From NCBI GenBank assembly GCA_022885665.1, contig JAGQDJ010000633.1, positions 496,001 through 560,000 on the forward strand: a stretch of DNA of 64,000 nt, written 5' to 3'. Shown in pieces: positions 51,226 through 62,859 of this stretch. Both the position numbers and the translations under genes were made by a program. Position 1 is the first letter of the stretch; every line of letters begins with the position of its first letter. Source of the DNA: Triops longicaudatus. Taxonomy: Eukaryota; Arthropoda; Branchiopoda; Notostraca; Triopsidae. The notes under the pieces are model-generated. The model saw only the letters and a program-made list of their open reading frames with translations. It did not search any database and was not told where the DNA came from.

Positions 51226-54200
51226 TTACACTCTAGGGTTCCGCATTTCAAATGCGTTAGGGTTTCGAGGACTCGGGTATGCGTTCGCATACGGGTCCGC
51301 ATAAGCTCTGCCATTGCCAGGCGGCGCAGTCGCTAAAGAAAAACAACTCGTTAGCTAAATGTCAACAACTATTCTTCGTAAAACAATAAACTTACGCTTT
51401 GGTCTATTATAGTGTCCTCGACCGTCACCATACCCATGGGCAGGACCGTTCGCGGGCGGGGCACGATGGGGGGCAGGATATAAGGGTACCTGAGCAGTAG
51501 CTTGTTCCACAGGGTTTGCGGTACTCTGTTGATGCCGTTTCCGTCTCAGTGTGCTATATGGGTGACGCAGGGTATCGGTGATTCTTAAAGCGGGTTGCTT
51601 CTTTGGATTAGAAGAAGGCGTATGGACAGCACAGCACTTAATAAACGCGCCCATAAACAGGACAAAACCTATCCCCATAAGTAGGACAGCCCACCAGTAC
51701 TCCGTAATCCACTGGGCAATTGTCAACAACGTTTCACGGTTGAAAAGGAGGTTCTTCAGTCGAGCTAGTGGTCCTTCCGCATCCACAGCTCTGCATTTCA
51801 GGAAAACGTCACAGTAACCCTGTTGCATAAAATGAAAGTTAGTGAACAATTCCGACTAGATACAGAATAACATTCATAAGTATTGAACGTAAGCTGATGC
51901 AAGAATACAATAATGCTACAATAGTATTCACATCGTTAGACATGACCTAAAGAAATAAAAAAGTTTTTATTTTTTAAATAAAACTGAAAGAAAAAAAAAA
52001 AACACTAAGCACTTCACATTCACGGGACATAAAAAAATTGACATTTATAAAATTTTTACTTCATTTTTATATTTGTTTATGAAACAAAATAACTATGGTG
52101 AAGTGTATTTCTTACCTGGTAGTTATCGCAAGGGGATCCAGGCCGTAACGATATTCCCTCAGGTAATCTCAGTTCCGAAATCAACTCGGAGGTACTCCTG
52201 CATGACACGTTACCTCCCGGGGGTGCATACAAACATGCCAACTCACAAAGCTTGCGTTTGTCGTCGATATGCTGTGAGGTTAAAAAGCACTCGCGCAGAC
52301 CCCATTTGGAGCAAATCGAACCGGAACATTCTCCGCTTTGACACACCTGGGTCTTTCCATTACATTCGGTGCCATTCGCTTTGGGCGGGGGCAACGGGCA
52401 TTTTGCCGAAGTGCCGTTGCAAGTCGCAAAGCCACTGCACTCGCTTTCAGCTTTGCACTGGAGACCACGAGATAATGGAACAAACGTACAACTGCTTGTG
52501 CAGCAAGTGCCTTCGCTAGGACTTCAAAGCGGAAAATAAATTTATTTAAGTTAAGGCTAAAAACATTATAAAGTAATGTATGTAATTATGCTCAAGCTAC
52601 CTGCATTGTTTGCCTGGACGTCGCTTGCAACCTTGGGCAAGAGGGTCTCGTCTTCTGTCCTCGTCTGACACTACACGAGGGTAGCAGCAAGTTTCTTGGC
52701 ATTCTGCGTCATCATAGCCGCAATCACACTCTTCAGTTTCTTCAACAATCTTGTTTCCACAGAAAGCACCGTTCCACTCCGTAAAACAGTTTTTCTTGCG
52801 ACCTTCCTGCAAAGCGTCTAATACGGAAGAAACATTGCCCGTAGAACAGGTCGAAAATTTGCTGTTGTTCGGTCTTTCGCCGGAAGTAGCAGACGCAAAC
52901 ATGATGTAATTGCCGTTTTGACCTCCTGGTCGACAATGGTGCGGGTAATCATGCTGAAATTATAAATATCTCAATCATTATGCCGCACTTCCGGTAGAAT
53001 TATACAACTAAACGGAAATTTAGATATTTCCAAAATTTAAATTTACATTTTTTCTTTTATTATTTTTTTTTTTTATTTATTTGTCTACTTACCGGTGATC
53101 CAAAGTTATGTCCGATTTCATGGGCAAGCGTAAGTTGCGAAACTTTGGGCGGCACGCGACTGTTATAGTTTACAAAAGTGATAATACCCGTGTTGAGAGA
53201 TCGCCTAGTTGTTCTTGGGTAACCTGCTACATTTTCTGTATAAGTTTTGAATTTTTCACAGATCCCACCGGATGCCCCTGAGGCCGAAGCTACCCAAGCT
53301 AGACCCAAAGTGCCACCCGTAAAATCTCGATAAGTAAAAACATATGCCAAGCAAAAATCCTCGTGATTGCCCTGGGAGTGCAAGTTGAGGAAATTGCTCA
53401 CGTCAATGTTAGGAAGGCAGAACTTGTTCTCTTCGCCTCGCCAACCATTTTCACATGCCTCATAATCATCCATCTACAAAACAATAAAAAAAGGGTTAGG
53501 TAAACTCTAGCGACGCCACATTCAGATTGTTTCAAAATCAACAAAGATTACTTTAATGCGTTGGACTTCAAAGCGAATCATCCTATGTTGATATCTGCCG
53601 TCGAATCTCGTGTTCATGTAAATAACGTTGACGGCTTTGACATGCTGAGCAATTAAAGACGAAATCTCTTCACGCGTGCGAACAGGGTCACGCTTCTCTT
53701 GCTCGTAAATATGGCGCCAAATCAACGGATCTGTTTGAATAAAGAGAGAGCAAGTGCCTTTGGTGCTTGACGATTCTTTGCTTTGTCGCTTTTGTCGTGT
53801 TTTCTTGTCAGAGGAGCCAGTGTTGGCTTCAAAGGAGTATTTGTAGTAACCGGGGTGATTTTTGGCCATCGCAAGTTCCCAGTCTTCTTTGGCTATTTCG
53901 GGTTGCGGTATTTGGTTATCGTCCTTCACTTTCGTGCGGTTTACGGGCAGTTCTGAACTCCAAGTCGGCTCTTCTGGCACGGCACTGTTTTGTATGTCAT
54001 GCATCCACGCAGCCACTTCATCTGTAACACCACAGCCCGGCGCGTGGCCTATTACGCAGAAGAATAGTCACACAATTGACCTTATTAAAGTGCCCATTTT
54101 ATGAATACCTTTTCGATGTTTCTCGTAGGGATCAACCACATGCTCATCTTTGTAAATTAGTGAATGAAACTGGGAGCCATTGTGGTTTGGAAAATACTTA

Positions 54201-56792
54201 TGCGCCCTTTCCACGTAATAGGTACCGTCTTTTGTATGGATTTTACCGTCGAAAACTCCGTCCCGCAGCGAGCCAAAAGCCAGAGTTCCGGGTTCGTCTA
54301 ATTGGTGAAAAAAAATCACACATATTAATGTCTTAAAAACGCCCATCACTATGTTACATGTTATCCCTTGAGAGATTAAACAATAATAACAACAATAATA
54401 ATAATAATAATAATAATAAAAATTCGCCTATCACCAACATTTCCACAGGTCAATTACTTCAATTTACTTCAATTAATTAAACCTCACGGTTATGTAACTA
54501 TGTTATGTAACCGAGTAAGAGAAGGCTAAACATTTTGTAAAGGCTACATGTATCAACTTTCTTCCGTCACAGGCGTTCCTTACAATAAAAAAAAACTTGT
54601 TAAATTCTCATGTCGCTTAATGGTAAATTCCTTGCGTTCATGAAACTTGCACATTAACACGTAAATCTCATAGTTCATCATAAGGATTTGATCTCGTTTC
54701 GTTGCAACGAAAAACACACAAAGGCTGAGCGGACACGTATTTGCGCAATAGACGGGGGCGTTTGTTGTTAGATGTTATGCTCAAGTGCGGAACAAAGTAG
54801 CGGAAAAGGCTGTTTATTCCACTTCCTCCTTTTGCTCGCACTCACGATGCAACCCAATAGTTTTGCTATTAATAAAAATGTTCAGCAAAACACTTTCGGC
54901 ATCTACGTTAAATGTACTAAAAATTCATTGAAATTTGCAAATTTACAATGAAAAATTTCCTCCATTTTGTACTGCAAGAAACAAAGAAACAAAAAAAACA
55001 TCACTCCGTTCGTCTGGAATAATAACGCCAAATTCAGACACAAATGAAAGGATGACGCAAATTCAGACAAATAATAATAATCGCAGGTGAAAACGGAATA
55101 ACGCGGGAATATGACAGTAAATCTTATCCAAGTTTGATAAAACGAAAGCTTTAACATTTAAAAAAATGCCAAAAAGACGAAAACAAAAAATTCAGCAAGT
55201 GCGACTTGATTAGGAGTATAAATTCCGCTTAGCCTCATGCAATATACGCAAGATAAGGAAAAAATAGCAAAAATAAAGAGAGCTATTCGGATCACGATTA
55301 ATATTTGTTTCATTACCGACAAGCTCTCCTTCATAATGGCTCGTGTCAACTTCCAGAGGTTGCCCATCATGGCCATGAATTAGTAGGTCCTCGGAAAACA
55401 CGGTTGTATCTCTCCGTAGGCGGAGCTTAAAGGGGCGTGCATGAGCATGGAATTCTATTGTAAACGTCGAGTCCGTAGTATCCCTTTTAGCTCTTCCCGG
55501 AGGGGACCGTTCATAGTCCAGTGGCTCGTAATGAAGGACATACTCGTTCAGCCGTTCTAGAAAAAAATGCAGTAAAATAAAAATTTAGAAATTGTTACTT
55601 TCGAAGTCGGACTTTTTGATACAGCTACTCGCGAACCTGTGGCTTTCCTCGCAGCTTTATCTGCGCCTGAAGGAAAAAGAATCTGACAAAGAAAAGAGAC
55701 AACCCTGATGTCTTTTTATGCCATTTAGGCCCACATCACATTATGCATTCAAGCTCAACTTCATTTCCGGTTCCCAATTTCGCACTTCCTCTCTCCAAGA
55801 GCGACTCACCTTTGTTTCTTTTTTTTTTTACTGAGAAAAAGGAATAAAAAAATTACACGAATCAAATTGTTTGCGTTATCGTTGCACAATGAAATAATGC
55901 ACCACAGATAAGCAGAGACCGTTGCATAGTTTATAGAATGCATGTCCCTTTAAGCGGTTGCGTTTAAAAGAAACTTTCCAATTCGAAACTCACGACCAAT
56001 GTCAAACGTTTCGGAACGTTACGAGAATAGGCGAACTGGGATGACTAATCACGCGCGAGAAGAGGAAACTTGTGGTAAGTTTTCAAGTTATTACCACATC
56101 AATGGAAAGGGACTTTTCCCTTTTTCTGTCGAAAGTGATGTCTGCTGGACTAGGATATTGCTTCACACGATGGCAGCTAATCAGTGTAACGAGCTCAGGG
56201 ACACTTTTCAGTCCTCATTGCGTGTAGTCTTTCCCTCAAATTAAGAATAAATGTAAAGCACTGTTGACGAGATACAAATATCTTTTTTCTTCTAAATAAA
56301 ACCAATTAAATAAGCTGGTCTTTCATCCGTAACTCCATACTATAACATTGCTTCACTTATTTTTTTTTTACAAACGGATTTGATTTCGTACACAGCAGTA
56401 AGAACCTCGCTTTAGTATAATCCACTGTTCTTTAGTACATAGAAAAGAATTTACGAATAATATTACTAAGTTTATTGTGCCAGGACCATTACATAAACAA
56501 GGGCCAGGGCGTAAAACAAGTCTAGGCATAACAAAGGATCACCTTTGAACGCCGATTTGGTATTTGATCCTATCGCTGGATTTGAACATATTAACCATAC
56601 AAATGAAACTTTCAAGGTAATGCGACCACTTAGTGGTCCAACGGGCACGTAGGTTTTTCCGTTTGCCTCATCAAAAGGTCAGGAAAATGACTGTAGAGTA
56701 CAATGAACGGTATTCTATTACTCACCAGCCCAGCAACAATGGTATGAGCTAAGACTTAGCAACGCAGCTAACAATAGCGTGCACATCCTCAT
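51226..56792 (-). CDS. kuz: Kuzbanian / ADAM10 transmembrane metalloprotease
   Basis: Nine exons: 56792-56726, 55556-55317, 54297-54109, 54048-53552, 53473-53093, 52953-52601, 52515-52116, 51819-51396, 51332-51226; 885 aa. ADAM10/Kuzbanian is the alpha-secretase that makes the S2 cut in Notch. Exon 1 encodes a signal peptide (MRMCTLLLAALLSLSS). The prodomain ends at a furin-type site RQKR (about residue 253). The catalytic domain carries HEIGHNFGSPHD (449-460) and the downstream NYIMFASATSG Met-turn region. A disintegrin/Cys-rich part follows (CGNKIVEETEECDCG, GSICSKWGLRE, GYCDVFLKCR). The membrane span (about 750-769) runs into CCAVHTPSSNPKK, nearly identical to the ADAM10 juxtamembrane sequence, which makes this the true ADAM10 orthologue. 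The short tail is Pro/Tyr/Asn-rich. It lies tail-to-tail with its paralogue and is divergent from the alanine aminotransferase gene. Confidence 0.95.
54379..54418 (+). repeat. (AAT)n microsatellite in a kuzbanian intron
   Basis: A short AAT/AAC trinucleotide run lies in intron 2 of kuz. In the gene's own sense it reads (ATT)n, as do the two long runs in Rabconnectin-3A introns. Confidence 0.85.
54419..56725. other. Remaining kuzbanian intronic sequence
   Basis: Apart from exon 2 (55317-55556), this is the rest of intron 2 and all of intron 1 (about 1.2 kb). Both are AT-rich, with no further exon, RNA gene or clear repeat that I can support. Confidence 0.5.
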
Positions 56793-58006
56793 GGCCAAAC
56801 AGACAGCTCCCACCACTAACTCATAGCCAGTACATAGCCTTTTTATTAATAATTCGAGGAATAAAAATCCACACACACACAACAGAAGCTACCTCACCCC
56901 CACGAATCAACTTGCCTCAACGACGACTGCCTCCCTGACTAAGCGCTGCCCCCACAGCGCTCGTTTAGTGCAGCTTAAACTCTGTAGATGGCGCAAAAGT
57001 CGGAATAAATCTATAAGCACTTTCGTAAATTAACCTATAATGTAACCTATAATATATATAATATAACCTATAATATACATATAATTAATATATATATACA
57101 CACATTATTAATATAAAAATGTTTATATATGTACAATTTTCTTTTCAGTTTCCATTTTTTAAATTCTAATTTCGAATTGCCTTGTGTGCTCTCCGTCCAC
57201 AAGACCTTGACACCAGGCGCAAAGGAGTGAGCTTGAAAAGGCGCTCACGACTTGTGCGCCAGCGCGTAGGTAGGACATTGACACACTCCGCATTATAACC
57301 TGTGGATCAGGTTGTGCTTCCGGTGTAAACAGGTTCCCAATTCTCAGTGTTCTCCATCTTCACTTGTGATTTTCTAAGGTAAATAAAGTGCCAATACAAC
57401 AGTGTGAAATGCTCTTAAAGCGTTCAACCATTAGATCACGCAAGGGAATTGAAATTTACTGTTTGAATGCCTTACTGTAATAAGTAAGCATGCTTTGTTT
57501 GGCAATGGGAATAACATGAACGAGTTGTGTATTCGTTAACCTTTTATTCCGTGCATTGCTAACTGCGTAGTCTCGATAGACTTGTGGCTGTGAAACGTAA
57601 CTATAGAGAAACATTATGTGTGTACACATCTTATTCGTATTGCACTTCTTTAGTTAAATTCTTTTTAAATTTCAAGGCGCACACGCTCAGATAGTGCTTG
57701 ATTGAAAAGCCCTTTATCCAACCTTGAGAAAATTGACTTGCTTGATTGTTATTTTTTGTATTTTCGCATGCTTTTCGGAATTTTGAAGGGTGATTAAGTA
57801 TCCAGTGAGCATTCCCAGAACTTCGTTGTGTGACGTAAATCTGCCATGATGCTGCACTCGACAACTAAAACTCGCCTGTTCTCAAGTACCGTCGATAGAT
57901 TTAAACCTTGATTTCGCGTATCGAATTGCAGATTTTAACACGTTTGTCTCCCGTTATCACCTGATTAGCATTGAAGGGGCTGGGTTTGGCTCGTGCAACG
58001 CCTACC
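56793..58006. other. Bidirectional intergenic region between kuzbanian and alanine aminotransferase
   Basis: This 1.2 kb region between divergent genes should contain both promoters. It includes an AT-rich tract with imperfect tandem copies of TAACCTATAAT at about 57031-57110. A more GC-rich patch at about 57220-57330 is a candidate core-promoter area. No gene is visible. Confidence 0.45.
57031..57110. repeat. Imperfect TAACCTATAAT / AT-rich tandem repeat
   Basis: Three near copies of TAACCTATAAT are interleaved with TATA and ACAT runs. Confidence 0.6.
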
Positions 58007-61000
58007 ATGTCCATTACCACTCCTACACTCGACCGACTTGCTTTCCAGTCAGTCTCTCATTCCACCTCACAAACTTTTCAACTACCACAGAAGGAAACCA
58101 ATTTCGGACACAGTGCAAGCCAAAGTCGAAAAATGGCTACAAATGGGGAAGCTTGGTGTCCTGTACTTACTGAATCTTCATTAAATCCGTGTATCCGCGC
58201 AATGGAATATGCCGTACGTGGTCCTCTGGTAATCCGTGCTTCTGCCATCGAAAAGGAACTCCAACAGGTGAGTTTTTGCATGTCACTCTTCGAGTTTCTC
58301 GAAAAGTCACTCTTTTGTTTAATGAGTCTAAGATCAAGGTCACGAGTACTAGTGTTAGTCTTTTTCACTGTCGCTTAGCTGTGCGTAAAAAGCTTTTACT
58401 TTTGCTCGACCCCTGGGCAAAGCTAAAAATAATAATTCCCACGAAATCGTTACTGTTTTTGTTTCAAGGGAAAGGGCCCACGCCTTTTGTTTTCTCTGTG
58501 AGAATTACTTCGCGTCTGCAAATACCAACAGCACGTTCTCATATCGCAATCTCGAAATCTTTCGAAAGGTTCGGTTTTAATTGATCAGGCATTTCCTATC
58601 TAGGTGCTGGCTGACAGATCATTATCTTGATCTTGTCTGAAAATGCATCCTCGTAGGCGTTTTTGAAAAAGGGATTTCATGGGACGTTTCTGACGCGTCA
58701 ATTCTACGGTACAATAGTCGCCCTAAGTCCAAAGCCCTTTTATCGGGGTCTTCAATGACCTTACCGTACTGTACCATGTCGAGAAAGGTGTGCTCCCTTT
58801 CAGTAGCTATGAAAGGAAACCTTTTACTAGCATTGCCTTTTGAAAAACTTTATTGTATGTCGTATAATAATAAAGGCCTATTATTGCCTGACAAAAACAC
58901 TCATAGAACCCACAAGTAGCTAAGAATGATTAACTCATGGATTCCAAGAATGATTAAACGGTTTTCGCTGAAGGAATGAAATAATCAATACAAAAGATAA
59001 CGTAAGAAATCAGGAGTTGCTCTCTCTCTCTCTCTCACGCAACTAGACAGCCTATAAAACTGAAAAAAGAAAGAAGGAGGCAAATATTAGCTTGGAAATA
59101 TTTTATTGAAAATACATGTATGCCAATTTTTATAACGTTCTCATGCGTACATTACGTAGTTTTTAGCGGATAGTTCAAGTTGTTGGGAATATTCAGTGCA
59201 GCATTTCTTCTCATAAATTCTTTATTTTATTCATTTTATATTTTTCCCTTTTACGGCAAACGTTTTGTAGTCAAACAGTTTTAAAATCGAAAAACACAAT
59301 TGAGCTTGTCACTTACCCAGTTCTCAATTGTAGGGAGCAGCTAAACCATTTAATGAAGTCATCAAAGCCAATATTGGAGATGCGCACGCCATGGGTCAGA
59401 AGCCAATTACTTACCTTCGTCAAGTAATATTTCCGTTTATTTTGTGTAGAATGTTTTCGTCTCGTTTCTTTTTTTTTTTGTACCGAAAGAAACCTTTATT
59501 AGGCAGTGAACAGGCTCCGAAATGTCGCTTTCAAAGTGAAGGACAATATTTCGATACCTCATGTAGATTGTTATGTAGTATTTTAAACTTTCGTGGCCTT
59601 TCAACTTGTAACCGATTGATTCAAGTCCTTCAATACTTAATGTAGGTTAATTTGCCTTGAGGAGCTCAGTCGCTCTGTGGTTTGCTATGATTTTTGTTTC
59701 AGTACCACAACGCAATGCTAATCAAGTTACTAGGTTGTTGCGTTGGTAACATGTCCGTCATTACTTGACGGCGACCACGGTTTCCCGGAAGATGCCAAAG
59801 AGCACGCTCGCACCATTTTAGCGGCCGTGAGAGGATCCGTTGGTTGCTACTCGGAATCTGTAGGCGTGGAAATAATTCGGAAACACGTGGCGGACTACAT
59901 TACGCGACGAGATAACGCAACGGCGCAGCCTGCACGTCTCGAAGACGTCTTTCTCTGCGCAGGCGCTAGTGAAGGTATCCGAGCTATCTTGAAACTCCTC
60001 TCTACTGGAGCGAAAGGTGCTGATCGCACTGGAGTACTTACACCGATTCCGCAGTACCCTTTGTACTCCGCTTCCATTGTGGAGTATGACATGGAATTGG
60101 TAAAAATTAAATGAATAGGGAAATAATTTTTTAGTTTGTTTAGCCATTTGACCTTGGAATGTTGTATAGGTCGGGTATTACTTAGATGAGTCTCGAAACT
60201 GGGCATTGGATATGACCGAACTGCGTCGCGCACTGAATGATTCCAGAAGCAAGTGCAAACCCAAGGCCATTGTCGTTATTAACCCAGGAAATCCTACTGG
60301 TCAAGTACTTTCCCGCGAGAATATTGAAGACATAATTAAATTCGCGTATGAAGAAAATCTCTTCGTTATGGCGGATGAGGTTTATCAAGACAATGTCTAC
60401 GCCCCAGGCTCAGCCTTCCATTCCTTCCGTTCGGTGCTATTCAGTTTAGGAGAACCTTATGTTTCCCGTGTAGAATTGGCGTCCTTTTTGTCTACTTCGA
60501 AAGGCTATATGGGTGAATGCGGCTTGCGAGGTGGATACTGCGAACTGCTGAACGTGGATCCTGTCGTTCGCTCCCAATTGCAAAAGAGTATATCTGCCAA
60601 ACTATGTCCCACTGTGTTGGGTCAGACCGCCATGGATGTCGTTGTCAATCCACCCAAGGAAGGACAACCCTCGTATGATCTTTTTCAGAAAGAAAAGAAA
60701 GCTGTTTTGGACTCGTTAGCCAAAAGGGCCTTGATGGTCGCAGAACAATTAAATGCCATTCCGGGTATCCATTGTAATGTTGTTCAAGGGGCCATGTACG
60801 CATTTCCGTCTGTTGCATTACCTGATAAAGCAATAGAAAAAGCCAAGGAGAAAGGTTTAGCACCCGACGCGTATTGGGCATTCCAGCTATTGGAGCAAAC
60901 AGGGATCTGCATCGTTCCTGGATCAGGATTTGGTCAACGTCCAAACACGTACCACTTCAGGTACGATACTTACATAGATACATAAATATATTCTTCTGTT

Positions 61001-61235
61001 TGCGTCCAGGAATTACAAGTAATTTCAAATAATAATTTAAGCAATATAGTAAGTAATTAAAAGTTTCAAAGTAAAGATTTAAGTAAAGGTAGCATTTCAG
61101 AAGTACAGAGCAGCTGGTTAACTGTAATTTTCTTATGTTGTTAGGACCACGATTTTGCCGCAGGTGGACAAGATTGAAGTAATGCTTTCGAAGATAGCTG
61201 ATTTCCAAAAGAAGTTTCTTGCGGAACACCAGTGA
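58007..61235 (+). CDS. ALAT: Alanine aminotransferase (PLP-dependent, class I)
   Basis: Five exons: 58007-58267, 59334-59423, 59734-60099, 60170-60960, 61145-61235; 532 aa from the first ATG, or 490 from the ATG at 58133 (human ALT1 496, ALT2 523). The enzyme interconverts alanine plus 2-oxoglutarate with pyruvate plus glutamate. Family blocks in order: MEYAVRGPLVIRA, NIGDAHAMGQKPITYLRQV, TPIPQYPLYSA, VINPGNPTGQVLSREN, ADEVYQDNVY (cofactor-contacting Asp), STSKGYMGECGLRGGY with the Schiff-base lysine at about 350, VQGAMYAFP, GICIVPGSGFGQ. The extra N-terminal 42 residues are Ser/Thr/Gln-rich; they could be a mitochondrial presequence, or the ATG at 58133 could be used for a cytosolic form. 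A (CT)n run lies in intron 1 (59020-59036). The gene converges with PEX13. Confidence 0.96.
58268..59333. other. First intron of alanine aminotransferase
   Basis: This 1.07 kb intron (GTGAGT to TGTAG) contains a short (CT)n run at 59020-59036 and no other recognisable feature. Confidence 0.6.
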
Positions 61236-61416
61236 TAACTGAAAAGTCAACGTTTTAAAGCTTGCTGGCTTGCCGCTTTGGGTGAATAAGTGCCTTAGTT
61301 CTTGGGGTGAAAACACTTTAGAGAACCAAACTTAGTCTTCCCTGCTACTCCCGTTTTTTATGTGTAAGAATGTGTTTTATGTAAGAACTGATGGGGGAAC
61401 AGATTTATATAACATT

Positions 61417-61422
61417 TTTATT
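61417..61422 (-). terminator. Candidate poly(A) signal of PEX13
   Basis: AATAAA on the - strand lies about 80 bases past the PEX13 stop. The gap to the converging alanine aminotransferase stop is only 266 bases, so the two 3' UTRs may overlap. Confidence 0.5.
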
Positions 61423-61501
61423 GATTTCTACCCGATGGAGTATAAGACGTTGATGATTACAATGTACACACAATACAAAAGGTGTTGAGCTAAATCCAAA
61501 A

Positions 61502-62859
61502 CTAGTTAAAATCGGGAGTATTTTTGTTTACCCCTTCACCCGTTGATTGACCTAGAATCGTAATATGATTAGCAGGAACAAGACCGGTCTGTCCTTGTAG
61601 ATTGGATGCCAACAACCAGCCACGCACGTGTCGGGGCTGTAAATTTTTGGGGGCTAGTCGCAGCTTTTGACCAACGCTAAGCGCGAGTTCCGTGTCTTGC
61701 ATAGGAGTAAAGCTATAATCGGCCTTGGCAAGAAAGTGTTCGCCTTGTCCCTCAGACCAGCCTCTTTCCCTTTCCGTTGAACCTTGTAATGAACGTAGTA
61801 TCCGCCAAATTAAATAGGGCGCGGCCAGGATTATGGACATGAAAACAGTAATAGGCCACGATGAGCGACTTTTCTTTAAATCGGCCTCGCTTAGGACGGC
61901 AGCAGCCTTGCCGTCCGGATTTGGTGTAACAGTGGACCAAATCTGGCGCCAAGAATCTTCTACAGGTCGTTGTTTGCGTAAACCAATCAAGTAAAGAAGC
62001 CTTGACATGGCCCAACGAGCTGCACGGAAAATAGCCAAAGCTGACAAAACACTGGACACACTCGATCTTAAGCGACCAAAATGATCAGCAAGACCCACGA
62101 CGGCATGGAAAGCGCTATGTACAGCTTGCAAAGTGGCGTCTAACATGGCGCTGATAGAGCCAAAAGTGTGTACAACGGACTCCAAGGCCTGGAAAGCTCC
62201 CCGGGCGCTATCTTCTGCAACAGCAACGACCCTTAACACAAAAATACAATGAGCAACTGTCAACTTAACGATACTACACAAGATAAAGGGCACCTTAACG
62301 AACAGCATAATTTCTTTAACATTTTTTAAATTTCTTTTTTTTTCGCAGCGTAAATGACGCTTACATTTCAATATTCATCTCAAGAATGACAACCTTCAAA
62401 ATAACTCATGTTTCAAGTTGCTGTTTCTGGTCACATAATACTCACCGATTCTCAGAATCATAAGTATTCCCATAGGGACGAGAATACATGGATTCGTAGC
62501 CTGTTCCATAGTTCATTGGATAAGACGAATAGGAAGGATAAAAACTGCTGGAACCATAAGGTGAGTAGCGAGAAGCGTAGCCTAAACCAGCGCCATATGT
62601 ATTTCGGGAATAATAGCCCATGCCGACAGGGGCAGATGGAGGAGGGCGAGGAGGCAAAGGCGGTGCAGCTTGTTGTTGTCCGTCATACATTCCACTACAG
62701 TAAATATTTACGTTAATAAATACTACCTCTATGGTAAGAGGGTAGCATGTACTTATTAAACGATGGACCTAAGACAGGTTTTGATGGCTGTGAAGTAGAC
62801 GGCTGCGGCGGCATGACTTTAGGAAATTTGTTTACAGCTGAAGAAGACGACTCTTCCAT
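61502..62859 (-). CDS. Pex13: Peroxin-13, peroxisomal import docking factor
   Basis: Three exons: 62859-62753, 62694-62446, 62231-61502; 361 aa (human PEX13 403). PEX13 sits in the peroxisome membrane with PEX14 and receives PEX5-cargo during matrix protein import. The N-terminal part is Pro-rich and then Tyr/Ser/Gly-rich (YGSSSFYPSYSSYP), as in the family. The conserved central segment (SARGAFQALESVVHTFGSI) is followed by a membrane segment SWPITVFMSIILAAPYLIW (about 243-261). A C-terminal SH3 domain (about 282-346) has ADYSF, the RGWLLA core and LVPANHITIL. The ATG at 62859 is the one giving the family's Pro-rich start; an ATG 13 codons upstream is in frame. The tail after the SH3 domain is shorter than in human. 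Confidence 0.95.
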
